A DNA stretch of 24,294 nucleotides from an uncultured Roseiflexaceae bacterium (GTDB lineage Bacteria > Chloroflexota > Chloroflexia > Chloroflexales > Roseiflexaceae): the NCBI GenBank assembly GCA_937974195.1, contig CALJIC010000069.1, positions 1 to 24,294 on the forward strand, given 5' to 3'. The notes under the pieces were generated by a model, which was not told the origin of the DNA, ran no database searches, and saw only the letters and a program-made list of their open reading frames with translations. This document shows, piece after piece, positions 15,279-21,023 of this stretch; position 1 is the stretch's first letter, and every line of letters starts with the position of its first letter. The translations under genes and the position numbers were made by a program.

Positions 15279-16886
15279 ATGCCAACTCCGCACGTCCTCC
15301 TCGGCGACCAAGCGCGCGCCCGTCTCAAGGAGGGGATCGATCTCCTCGCCCGTGTCGTGAGCCTGACGCTCGGGCCGCGCGCGGGGATCGTCGCCGCCAC
15401 GAGGGACAGCCGCATCAGAGGCCCCGAGACGCTCACCTCCAGCGCCGTGATCGCGCGCCGGATCGTGGAGATCCCGGGCAGGGGCGCGAACGTCGGCGCC
15501 ATGATGCTCCGCCACGCGCTGTGGCAGGTTCACGAGCAGCTCGGCGACGGCGGGGCGACCACGGCGGCGCTGGTGCACGCGCTGCTCGCCGGCGGCTACC
15601 GCCAGCTCGCGGCCGGCGCCAACCCGATGCTGCTGCGGCGCGGCATGGAGCGCGGGCTGCGCGTGGCGCTTGAGGCGCTCGCGGCCCAGGCGCGGCCGAT
15701 GGAGGGCGAGAAGCACCTCGCCGGGCTCGCGCACGCCGCCACCGGCGACGAGGAGCTGGCCCGCGCGCTCGGCGAGATCTTCGGCCGCCTCGGCCCCGAG
15801 GGCGTCGTGACGATCGAGGAGTACAGCGCGACCTACCTCGCCACCAAGTTTCTGGAGGGGGTCAGCTGGAAGGGCCGGTTCGTCTCGCCGTACTTCATGG
15901 CCGACGAGGCGAACCGCCGCACGCGGCAGATCGCGCCGCGCATCCTCGTCACCAACCTGACGATCGACCAGCCGGAGCAGATCATCCCGCTGCTCGAGCA
16001 GCTGGTGCGGGCGCAGGCCGGGCCGCTGCTCATCATCGCCGCCGACGTCACCGGGCCGGCGCGCTCGATGCTGCTCGCCAACCGGGCGCGCGGTGTCATC
16101 GATGTGGTGGCGGCGAAGCTCGACGCGGGGGGCGAGGAGCTCCGCCAGCTCCTCGAGGACATCGCGGTCTTCACCAACGCCTATCTGTTCGCGCAGGATC
16201 GCGGCGACAGCCTGGAGGGGGTCGAGCTGAGCGAGCTCGGCGCGGCGCGCATCACCCAGGTGGAGCCGGACAAGATCACGATCGTCGGCGGCGCCGGGCT
16301 CCCGCCGCTGGTCGAGGCCCGCCGCCGGACCCTGCGCTACCAGCTGTCCCAGGCGTCCGACGAGGCGGCGCGCAAGAAGATCGTCGAGCGCCTCGGCAAG
16401 CTGGCCGGCGGCATGGCGGTGCTGAAGCTCGGCGCCGCGAGCGACAGCGAGCGCGAGGTGCGCAAGGAGCTGGCGGAGCGCTTCATCCGCTTCGTGCCGA
16501 TCGCGCTCGAGGAGGGCGTCGTGCCCGGCGGGGGGGCGGCCTATCTCGCCTGCCAGGAGGCGCTCGCGCCGCTGGTGAGCCCCATGGACGAGGAGGCGAT
16601 CGGCGCGAAGCTGGTGCAGGAGGCGCTCGAGGCGCCGATGGCCTGGCTCGCGCGCAACGCTAGCCTGTCGCCGGCGGTGGTGCTGGCGGAGGTCCGGCGG
16701 CGCGGCTCTGGCTGCGGGTACGATGTCGTTGGCGAGCGGGTGGTCGACATGTGGGAGGCCAACATCCTGGACGCGGCCAAGGTCGCGCGCGTCGCGCTGG
16801 AGACGGCGGTGAGCATCGCGGCGATGGTCCTGACGACCGAGGCGGTCGTCCTGAAGCGCCGGCCCGTCATCTCCACGACGCCCTGA
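15279..16886 (+). CDS. Divergent GroEL-like (Cpn60) chaperonin, catalytic residues lost
   Basis: This 535-aa protein is collinear with GroEL over its whole length: equatorial TLGPR (30-34), GDGGATTA (89-96), apical FVSPYF (201-206), IIPLLEQL, LLIIAADV, RGVIDVVAAK, KLAGGMAVLKLGAAS and EEGVVPGGG (411-419). The ATPase site is eroded. Relative to E. coli GroEL, K51-D52 became S54-S55 and D398 became R401, while D87 is kept as D90. The phosphate loop DGTTT reads DGGAT. The hydrophobic apical residue L259 aligns with R262. The Gly-Met tail is missing. ATG 15279 is the only reasonable start and has a weak ribosome site. It is not beside groES and is followed by the tandem array. It could be a non-cycling holdase or a subunit that modifies a canonical GroEL ring; both are inference. 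Confidence 0.9.
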   Translation: MPTPHVLLGDQARARLKEGIDLLARVVSLTLGPRAGIVAATRDSRIRGPETLTSSAVIARRIVEIPGRGANVGAMMLRHALWQVHEQLGDGGATTAALVHALLAGGYRQLAAGANPMLLRRGMERGLRVALEALAAQARPMEGEKHLAGLAHAATGDEELARALGEIFGRLGPEGVVTIEEYSATYLATKFLEGVSWKGRFVSPYFMADEANRRTRQIAPRILVTNLTIDQPEQIIPLLEQLVRAQAGPLLIIAADVTGPARSMLLANRARGVIDVVAAKLDAGGEELRQLLEDIAVFTNAYLFAQDRGDSLEGVELSELGAARITQVEPDKITIVGGAGLPPLVEARRRTLRYQLSQASDEAARKKIVERLGKLAGGMAVLKLGAASDSEREVRKELAERFIRFVPIALEEGVVPGGGAAYLACQEALAPLVSPMDEEAIGAKLVQEALEAPMAWLARNASLSPAVVLAEVRRRGSGCGYDVVGERVVDMWEANILDAAKVARVALETAVSIAAMVLTTEAVVLKRRPVISTTP

Positions 16887-16911
16887 GCGGACCGTCGAGG
16901 GCGTGCCAGCC

Positions 16912-17651
16912 AGCTAGCGCAGGCAGAAAAGCGTGACGAGCGACAGGCTCGCCAGCGCCGCATTCATCAGCACGCGCGGGCAGAAAGGCGTGGCGGGCCG
17001 CAGAACCGCCGTGGCATCTTTCTTCAGCACGCGCGGGCAGGGAGGCGTGGCAGGCGGCAGGCTCGCCAGCGCCGCATTCTTCAGCCTGCGTAGGCAGAAA
17101 GGTGTGGCAGGCGGCAGGCTCGCCAGCGCCGCATTCATCAGCCCGCGTAGGAAGGAAGCTGTGGCAGGCCGCAGGACCGTCGGGACATCTTTCTTCAGCC
17201 CGCGTAGGCAGGGAGGCGTGGCGGGCCGAAGGATCACCGGAGACATTTACCATCAACCTGCACGGGCAGGGAGGTGTGGAGGGCGGCAGAATCGCCGGGA
17301 CGTCTTTCACCAGCCAGCGCGGGCAGAAAGGCGCGGGGGCCGAAGGATCACCGGAGACATTTACCATCAACCTGCACGGGCAGGGAGGTGTGGCGGGCCG
17401 AAGGACCACCGGGGAGGCATTCTTCAGCTTGCGCAGGCAGGAAGGCGTGGGAGCCGTAGGACCGCCAGCACTCATTTCTTCAGCTTGCGCAGGCAGAAAG
17501 GCGTGGCGGGTCGCAGGACCGCCGGGGACTTTTTGTACCAGCCCGCATAGGCGGGGAGGTGTGGAGGGCCGCAGGACCGCCGGGGACTTTTTGTACCAGC
17601 CCGCATAGGCGGGGAGGTGTGGAGGGCCGCAGGCCCTCCACGTTCTTTTTT
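16912..17651 (+). repeat. Tandem array of 13 degenerate ~57-bp terminator-like units
   Basis: Units begin at 16912, 16969, 17026, 17083, 17140, 17197, 17255, 17312, 17369, 17426, 17482, 17540 and 17598, so spacing is 56-58 bp. The core runs AGC, a GCGCGGGCAG-type or GCGTAGGCAG-type element, GGAGGCGTGG, then a GGCGG...CCGCC-type potential stem, then a T-rich end such as CATCTTTCTTC or GACTTTTTG. The last two units are nearly identical, and the final one closes as a perfect terminator hairpin. The stretch from mid-unit 6 into unit 7 recurs from mid-unit 8 into unit 9, pointing to two-unit duplications. Single-base length changes argue for a DNA or RNA element rather than coding repeats. Confidence 0.85.
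17619..17651 (+). terminator. Intrinsic terminator ending the repeat array
   Basis: GTGGAGGGCC (17619-17628) pairs perfectly with GGCCCTCCAC (17632-17641) around GCA, followed by GTTCTTTTTT (17642-17651). It is the strongest terminator in the window. It would stop plus-strand transcripts running from the chaperonin gene through the array, more than 700 nt after its stop codon. Confidence 0.85.
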
Positions 17652-17653
17652 CT

Positions 17654-17694
17654 CCCGCGGGTCTGCGGCGACGCAGTCGCTGCAGACCCGCGGG
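17654..17694 (+). other. 19-bp perfect hairpin between terminator and promoter
   Basis: CCCGCGGGTCTGC (17654-17666) pairs with GCAGACCCGCGGG (17682-17694). The stem continues through one G-U and one G-C pair and CGAC/GTCG to a GCA loop, giving 19 consecutive pairs in 41 nt. It lies 2 nt after the terminator T-run and 16 nt before the -35 of the next promoter. It could be a second barrier, a protein-binding palindrome, or a relic of a mobile element end. Confidence 0.75.
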
Positions 17695-17710
17695 AACAAC
17701 AGATTCCCAA

Positions 17711-17739
17711 TTGACACAGAACGAATGTTCTGATACAAT
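17711..17739 (+). promoter_or_regulatory. Strong sigma-70 promoter of the 107-aa protein gene
   Basis: TTGACA (17711-17716), exactly 17 bp, then TACAAT (17734-17739), five of six -10 matches, in a locally AT-rich stretch. The transcript should start near 17746, giving a leader of about 60 nt to the ATG at 17807. The spacer carries a LexA-type palindrome. Confidence 0.85.
17717..17732 (+). promoter_or_regulatory. SOS (LexA-type) box between -35 and -10
   Basis: CAGAAC-GAAT-GTTCTG is a perfect 6+6 inverted repeat containing GAAC-N4-GTTC. The inner GAAT fits the RNRY spacer of the Gram-positive-type SOS box CGAACRNRYGTTCG; only the outer C and G differ. Its place inside the promoter spacer is the classical site for a repressor that blocks polymerase. 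Confidence 0.6.
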
Positions 17740-17806
17740 ATACCCCATCAGAAAGCCCAAATCCACGTGAACTGCGGCCCCGCAGCAGACAAGAGTGAGG
17801 AACGAG

Positions 17807-18130
17807 ATGAAGGCAGCGAAGACATCGCGGGCGGCTCGCACTGTGCCCACCCCCGCCGCGGCGCCGGCCCCGGCGGCGCAGGCCTCTCAGGAGCGGCGCG
17901 CCTCCGAGCGGCGTGGGCTCTACATGATGTGGTTCGACGACAGCGCGAAGAAGCCGGCGGCGGTGAAGATCGAGGAGGCGGTGGCGGCCTACGTGCGGCA
18001 CTTCAACGCCCGGCCGAACATCGTGCTGGTCAACGAGCTCGACCGGGCGGAGGTGCCCGGCGTCCGCGTGCGCTGCGAGAGCTACGTGCGCCGGGACAAC
18101 TTCTGGGTCGGGTACGAGGAGGCGGCGTAG
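17807..18130 (+). CDS. Unknown 107-aa protein under an SOS-type promoter
   Basis: A basic, Ala/Pro-rich disordered N-terminus (1-36) leads into a compact domain (about 37-105): GLYMMWFDDSAKK, VKIEEAVAAYVRHF, PNIVLVNE and YVRRDNFWVGYE. I do not recognise a named family. ATG 17807 is preferred over GTG 17795 because GAGG (17797-17800) lies 6 nt before it. The product is cytoplasmic and has no catalytic motif that I can see. The conserved-looking core (FDDSxKK, VLVNE, VRRxNFW) suggests a real fold, and the basic tail could bind nucleic acid. The GAAC-N4-GTTC palindrome in its promoter suggests induction by DNA damage. It converges with a zinc-ribbon gene across a shared hairpin. Confidence 0.75.
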   Translation: MKAAKTSRAARTVPTPAAAPAPAAQASQERRASERRGLYMMWFDDSAKKPAAVKIEEAVAAYVRHFNARPNIVLVNELDRAEVPGVRVRCESYVRRDNFWVGYEEAA

Positions 18131-18149
18131 CCCGCCTTCTGGCCGAGAG

Positions 18150-18200
18150 GCGCGAGGTGCGTGGCCGGCGCTCTGCCCCACGCACCTCGCGCTTTTCCTT
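18150..18200 (+). terminator. Intrinsic terminator of the 107-aa gene
   Basis: GCGCGAGGTGCGTGG (18150-18164) pairs perfectly over 15 bp with CCACGCACCTCGCGC (18178-18192), then TTTTCCTT (18193-18200). It sits between the convergent genes ending at 18130 and 18206. On the minus strand there is no T-run after the stem, so it mainly serves the plus-strand gene. Confidence 0.8.
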
Positions 18201-18205
18201 CTGCG

Positions 18206-18721
18206 CTACTGCGCCGGCCGCCACCACGGGCAGTCGTTGCGCCCCGCCTGCACGACGGCGCTGGTGAGGCCCTGGAGCACTTTGCAGCGCTGGTCGAGCC
18301 GGAAGGTGCAGTTGTTGCACGAGTGGACCGGGGCGTTGCACTGCCAGCAGAAGGGCGCGACGCTGTAGATCGACGCGCCGCACTGCCAGCAGTTCAGGTC
18401 GACGACCTCGTTCTCGTCCCACGGGGGAGGCGGCTCCCACTCGCCCTGCGGCAGCTCGTACGAGTTCAGCGGCGCGGCCTGGCGTAGCAGCGCCAGCCCC
18501 TGCTGGGCGGCGGTGTTACTGGGGTTGATCGCCAGCACGTTCTCGAGCGCCACCTGCTGGTCCTCCACGCTGTCCACAGCGCCGCTGAGCCACAGCCAGG
18601 CCTGCTCGTTCTGCTCGTCGCGCTCGATCACCTGCAGCAGCAGCTCGCGGCCCTCGTCCTTGCGCCCCTCCAGCACAGCCAGCGCGCCCTCGTAGAGCCA
18701 GCGGGCAATGTCGTCGCTCAT
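18206..18721 (-). CDS. TPR and zinc-ribbon protein
   Basis: This 171-aa cytoplasmic protein has an N-terminal TPR-like helical part (about 5-82; ARWLYEGALAVLEGRKDEGR, AWLWLSGAVDSVEDQQVALE) and, after a Pro/Trp linker, a Cys-rich end with eight cysteines: CWQC (111-114), CWQC (125-128), CNNC (135-138), C146 and C164. This suggests two zinc sites. The second ATG (18721) is preferred to 18727 because GGAG lies 9 nt before it. It starts 7 nt after the selA stop, so both are probably in one transcript. The architecture is a common uncharacterised one, most likely mediating protein contacts. A link to selenium metabolism is suggested only by position. Confidence 0.8.
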   Translation of the reverse strand: MSDDIARWLYEGALAVLEGRKDEGRELLLQVIERDEQNEQAWLWLSGAVDSVEDQQVALENVLAINPSNTAAQQGLALLRQAAPLNSYELPQGEWEPPPPWDENEVVDLNCWQCGASIYSVAPFCWQCNAPVHSCNNCTFRLDQRCKVLQGLTSAVVQAGRNDCPWWRPAQ

Positions 18722-18727
18722 AATCAT

Positions 18728-20089
18728 TCACTCCGTTTCGCGTCGGTACGTCGCGCGCAGCGCCGCGATCAGCCCGTCGTCCTGCTCCGGGAGCACCGTG
18801 CGCACGTCGAACAGCAGCCGGTCCTCGGCGATGCGGGCGACGACCGCCGGCTCGTGCAGCCGCAGCCTGCGCGCCAGCGCATCCGGCCCCGTCACCTCGA
18901 GCGCCACGCCGAAGCTGGGCAGCATCTGGCCGGGAAGCGAGCCGCCGCCGACGGCGCTCTCGCACGGCACCACCGCGCCGCCGCACGCCGCTGCGATCCG
19001 GCCCGCGCGCTCCCGCAGCTCCTCCGGGCGCGCCGCGATCATGCGCCACACCGGCAGCTCGCGGGTGGCCGTGCCGCGCAGGTAGGCCAGCAGCGTCGCC
19101 TCCAGCCCGGCGATCGTCGTCTTGTCCACCCGCAGCGCCCGCGCCAGCGGGTGGCGCTTGAGCCGCTCCACCAGGTCGGCCCGGCCCACGATCAGCCCCG
19201 CCTGCGGCCCGCCGAGCAGCTTATCGCCGCTGAAGGTCACCAGGTCCGCGCCGGCCGCCACGCTCTCCTGCACGGTCGGCTCGGGCGCCAGGCCGTACGC
19301 CGTCGTCGGCAGGAGCGTGCCGCTCCCGAGGTCATCGAGCACCGGCACGCCGTGCGCCCGGCCCACCGCGGCCAGCTGCTCCAGCGTCGTCTCGTGCACG
19401 AAGCCCGTCAGCCGGAAGTTGCTGGTGTGGACGCGCAGCAGCAGGGCGGTGCGCTCGGTGATCGCCGCGGCGTAGTCGCGGTCGTAGGTCCGGTTGGTCG
19501 TGCCGACCTCCACCAGCTGCGCGCCGCTCTGGCGCAGCACGTCTGGGATGCGGAACCCGCCGCCGATCTCCACCGCCTGCCCGCGCGAGACGATCACCTC
19601 GCGCCCGGAGGCGAGCGCCGTGAGCGCCAGGTAGACCGCCGCGGCGTTGTTGTTGACCGCCAGGGCGGCCTCGGCGCCGGTGAGGTGGCGCAGCAGCGCG
19701 GACAGGTGCTCGTAGCGCGAGCCCCGCGCGCCGGCCTCCAGGTCGTACTCCAGGTTGCTGTACCCCTCGCCCACGGCGCGCATCGCCCGCAGGGCGGCGT
19801 CGCTGAGCGGCGCGCGCCCGAGGTTCGTCTGCAGGATCACGCCGGTGGCGTTGATCACCGGCCGCAGCGAGGGGCTGGCGATGGCCCGCGCCCGCTCGGC
19901 CGCGTCCTGCGCCAGCGCCTCCGGAGCGGGCGCCGGGCCCCCGGCCGCGACCGCGCCGCGCGCGGCCTCGAGGGCGGCGCGGGCCGCGGCCACGAGCACG
20001 TCGCGCGGCGGCAGGTCGCCGTTCAGGCGGCGCTCCAGGTCGCGCACAAGCTGGTCGACGGCTGGCAGGCTGCGGAAGGGCGAGGTCAC
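18728..20089 (-). CDS. selA: L-seryl-tRNA(Sec) selenium transferase
   Basis: This 453-aa PLP enzyme converts seryl-tRNA(Sec) to selenocysteyl-tRNA(Sec) using selenophosphate. SelA landmarks are present: the N-terminal helical tRNA-binding part (LPAVDQLV, about 7-14), INATGVILQTNLGRAPLS (79-96), the YSNLEYDLEAGARGSR segment (110-125), the PLP-interacting D252 (LDDLGSG) and the Schiff-base lysine K290 in TFSGDKLLGGPQAG. Length is normal. The GTG start at 20089 has GGGAG upstream. Its presence implies that the organism makes selenocysteine, but selB, selD and tRNA(Sec), often adjacent, are not in this window. The gene downstream is a TPR/zinc-ribbon gene rather than selB. Confidence 0.93.
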   Translation of the reverse strand: MTSPFRSLPAVDQLVRDLERRLNGDLPPRDVLVAAARAALEAARGAVAAGGPAPAPEALAQDAAERARAIASPSLRPVINATGVILQTNLGRAPLSDAALRAMRAVGEGYSNLEYDLEAGARGSRYEHLSALLRHLTGAEAALAVNNNAAAVYLALTALASGREVIVSRGQAVEIGGGFRIPDVLRQSGAQLVEVGTTNRTYDRDYAAAITERTALLLRVHTSNFRLTGFVHETTLEQLAAVGRAHGVPVLDDLGSGTLLPTTAYGLAPEPTVQESVAAGADLVTFSGDKLLGGPQAGLIVGRADLVERLKRHPLARALRVDKTTIAGLEATLLAYLRGTATRELPVWRMIAARPEELRERAGRIAAACGGAVVPCESAVGGGSLPGQMLPSFGVALEVTGPDALARRLRLHEPAVVARIAEDRLLFDVRTVLPEQDDGLIAALRATYRRETE

Positions 20090-20128
20090 GCGGGCGGGCT
20101 CCCGTAGCGATCGTTATGTTGCTTTCAG

Positions 20129-20137
20129 ATTGTAGCA
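20129..20137 (-). promoter_or_regulatory. Extended -10 promoter for selA
   Basis: Read on the minus strand, TGCTACAAT (20137 to 20129) is an extended -10 element (TGN followed by TACAAT). No good -35 is present 16-18 bp upstream, as often seen with extended -10 promoters. It gives a short leader of about 33 nt to the GTG at 20089. Confidence 0.55.
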
Positions 20138-20243
20138 CACTTCCGCGCGCTGCCGGGCGGGAGGCCGGCAATTCCCGCGCCCACAGCGCCAGAGATGCTA
20201 CTGCTGCTCGGAGCGCACGGCGCCGCGCCGGCGTGCGAACATC
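20138..20243. other. Divergent spacer between selA and greA promoters
   Basis: About 105 nt of GC-rich DNA between the selA extended -10 and the greA -35. No gene, clear operator or repeat was seen here. Together with the selA and greA leaders it makes up the 352-nt gene-free interval 20090-20441. Confidence 0.5.
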
Positions 20244-20272
20244 TTTACAAGGGGCCGCCGGTCGTATATAAT
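20244..20272 (+). promoter_or_regulatory. Strong sigma-70 promoter of greA
   Basis: TTTACA (20244-20249), 17 bp, then a perfect TATAAT (20267-20272). The expected start is near G20279, which is the first base of an 8-bp hairpin (GCCAGCGG 20279-20286 with CCGCTGGC 20297-20304), giving the RNA a structured 5' end. Confidence 0.85.
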
Positions 20273-20278
20273 TCTTGT

Positions 20279-20441
20279 GCCAGCGGTGTGTAAACGCCGC
20301 TGGCGCTCAGGTTATACCCGGCTGGGACTGAGAGATGCCCTCTCAGTTCTTTCATTTCCGCCGAACCGCGGGTTCCAGCCATATGCCGCACCTCTCTTGA
20401 TCTAGCGGCATCCTGCGGTCTCGAACACGAAAAGGCGAAGG
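20279..20441 (+). promoter_or_regulatory. Structured greA leader with attenuator-like alternative hairpins
   Basis: The 163-nt untranslated leader folds into successive hairpins. A 5' stem spans 20279-20304. Then CTCAG (20306-20310) can pair with CTGAG (20328-20332), closing CCC-GGCT-GGG. Alternatively ACTGAGAG (20327-20334) pairs with CTCTCAGT (20340-20347), followed by TCTTTCATTT. The two foldings share bases and exclude each other, as in anti-terminator/terminator switches. ATGCCGC (20383-20389) and GCGGCAT (20405-20411) form another stem before the ribosome site. Confidence 0.55.
20327..20357 (+). terminator. Putative conditional terminator in the greA leader
   Basis: An 8-bp stem (20327-20334 with 20340-20347) with an ATGCC loop, followed by TCTTTCATTT. 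The stem is only moderately GC-rich and the T-run is interrupted, so termination would be partial, fitting attenuation about 70 nt after the promoter. Confidence 0.45.
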
Positions 20442-20924
20442 ATGATGAGCGACAGACCTGCATACCTCACTCGCGAAGGTCGTGCCAAGCTCGAGGCCGA
20501 GCTAGAAGAACTGAGCACCAAAGGCCGCAAGGATATCGCTGAGCGCATCAATGCTGCCAAGGAGCTCGGCGATATCTCGGAGAGCGGCGAGTATGAGGAT
20601 GCCAAGAATCAGCAGGCTCATCTCGAAGGCCGTATCCGTGAGATCAAGAGCATTCTCTCCCGGGCGCAGATCATCGACGAGGACACCAACGGTCAGAACG
20701 GCAACGAGGTGCGCATCGGCTCGAAGGTGACGGTGCGCATCGACGGCGAGAACGAGGAGGAGACCTGGACGATCGTCGGCAGCGCCGAGGCCAAGCCGCG
20801 CGAGGGCAAGATCTCGAACGAGTCCCCGCTCGGCTCCGCCCTGCTCGGGAAGCGCCCGCGCCAGAAGGTCACGGTCCAGACCCCTGACGGCGTGATGAAG
20901 ATGACGATCGTCAAGATCCAGTAG
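20442..20924 (+). CDS. greA: Transcription elongation factor GreA
   Basis: This 160-aa protein enters the secondary channel of RNA polymerase and stimulates cleavage of backtracked RNA. The N-terminal coiled coil (about 10-78: YLTREGRAKLEAELEEL ... INAAKELGDISESGEYEDAK) carries the tip acidic pair D44 and E47, equivalent to D41 and E44 of E. coli GreA. The C-terminal FKBP-like domain (about 85-158) shows NEVRIGSKVTV, ISNESPLGSALLGK and VTVQTPDGVMKMTIVKI. ATG 20442 has AAAGG (20431-20435) 6 nt upstream; ATG 20445 is an alternative. It has its own strong promoter, a structured leader and a downstream terminator, so it is largely monocistronic although lysS follows. Confidence 0.96.
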   Translation: MMSDRPAYLTREGRAKLEAELEELSTKGRKDIAERINAAKELGDISESGEYEDAKNQQAHLEGRIREIKSILSRAQIIDEDTNGQNGNEVRIGSKVTVRIDGENEEETWTIVGSAEAKPREGKISNESPLGSALLGKRPRQKVTVQTPDGVMKMTIVKIQ

Positions 20925-20949
20925 AGCCAGCCGCCTGACAGCGTTGTGT

Positions 20950-20979
20950 ATCGGGGGCCGCTCGGCCCCCGATTTGTTA
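20950..20979 (+). terminator. Intrinsic terminator of greA
   Basis: ATCGGGGGCC (20950-20959) pairs perfectly with GGCCCCCGAT (20964-20973) around GCTC, followed by TTGTTA. It separates greA from lysS. Confidence 0.8.
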
Positions 20980-21007
20980 TATCCGGCACGATCCCGCAGC
21001 CCAAGTA

Positions 21008-21016
21008 TGGTATTAT
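21008..21016 (+). promoter_or_regulatory. Extended -10 promoter placing the lysS start codon at +1
   Basis: TGG-TATTAT (21008-21016) is an extended -10 with no clear -35. Its expected transcription start (21023 or 21024) coincides with the A of the lysS ATG, and there is no Shine-Dalgarno. The lysS mRNA therefore looks leaderless. Confidence 0.6.
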
Positions 21017-21023
21017 TACGCCT

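Larger units (their letters stand above)
16887..17806. other. Long gene-free interval after the chaperonin
   Basis: About 920 nt without a credible gene. From left to right it contains the 13-unit tandem array (16912-17651), whose last unit is an intrinsic terminator, a 41-nt perfect hairpin (17654-17694), and the promoter with SOS-type palindrome (17711-17739). Long open frames exist on both strands of the array only because stop codons are rare in this GC-rich repeat. Confidence 0.8.

Noticed and set aside
11654..15502. Minus-strand open frame of 1282 codons opposite the DUF5107-TPR gene
   Set aside because: The translation is Arg/Val/His-rich low-complexity text without domains; it is the usual antisense shadow of GC-rich coding DNA. 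The plus-strand product has clear DUF5107 and TPR features.
16933..17550. Plus-strand 205-codon frame across the same array
   Set aside because: Loses its repeat register at the 58-bp unit near 17197-17254 and has no start signal; explained by absence of stops in GC-rich repeats.
16912..17651. CRISPR array
   Set aside because: There is no alternation of constant repeat and unique spacer; the whole 57-bp unit is degenerate and repeated head to tail, and no cas genes are present.
16867..17850. Minus-strand 327-codon frame with about 19-residue periodic peptides across the tandem array
   Set aside because: The period (57 bp) is a multiple of three, so repeats look like protein, but one-base length changes between units shift the peptide register several times, no ribosome site is seen, and the frame runs on through the terminator hairpin and the promoter.
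20306..20347. TPP riboswitch suggested by a CTGAGAGATG-like segment in the greA leader
   Set aside because: The rest of the THI-box (the conserved ACCTGATCTGG-type half) is absent and greA has no thiamine link; hairpin pairing explains the segment.
20361..20373. Second SOS box (GAACCGCGGGTTC) in the greA leader
   Set aside because: The GAAC and GTTC halves are separated by five bases rather than four, and it lies downstream of the promoter; it is better read as a small hairpin.
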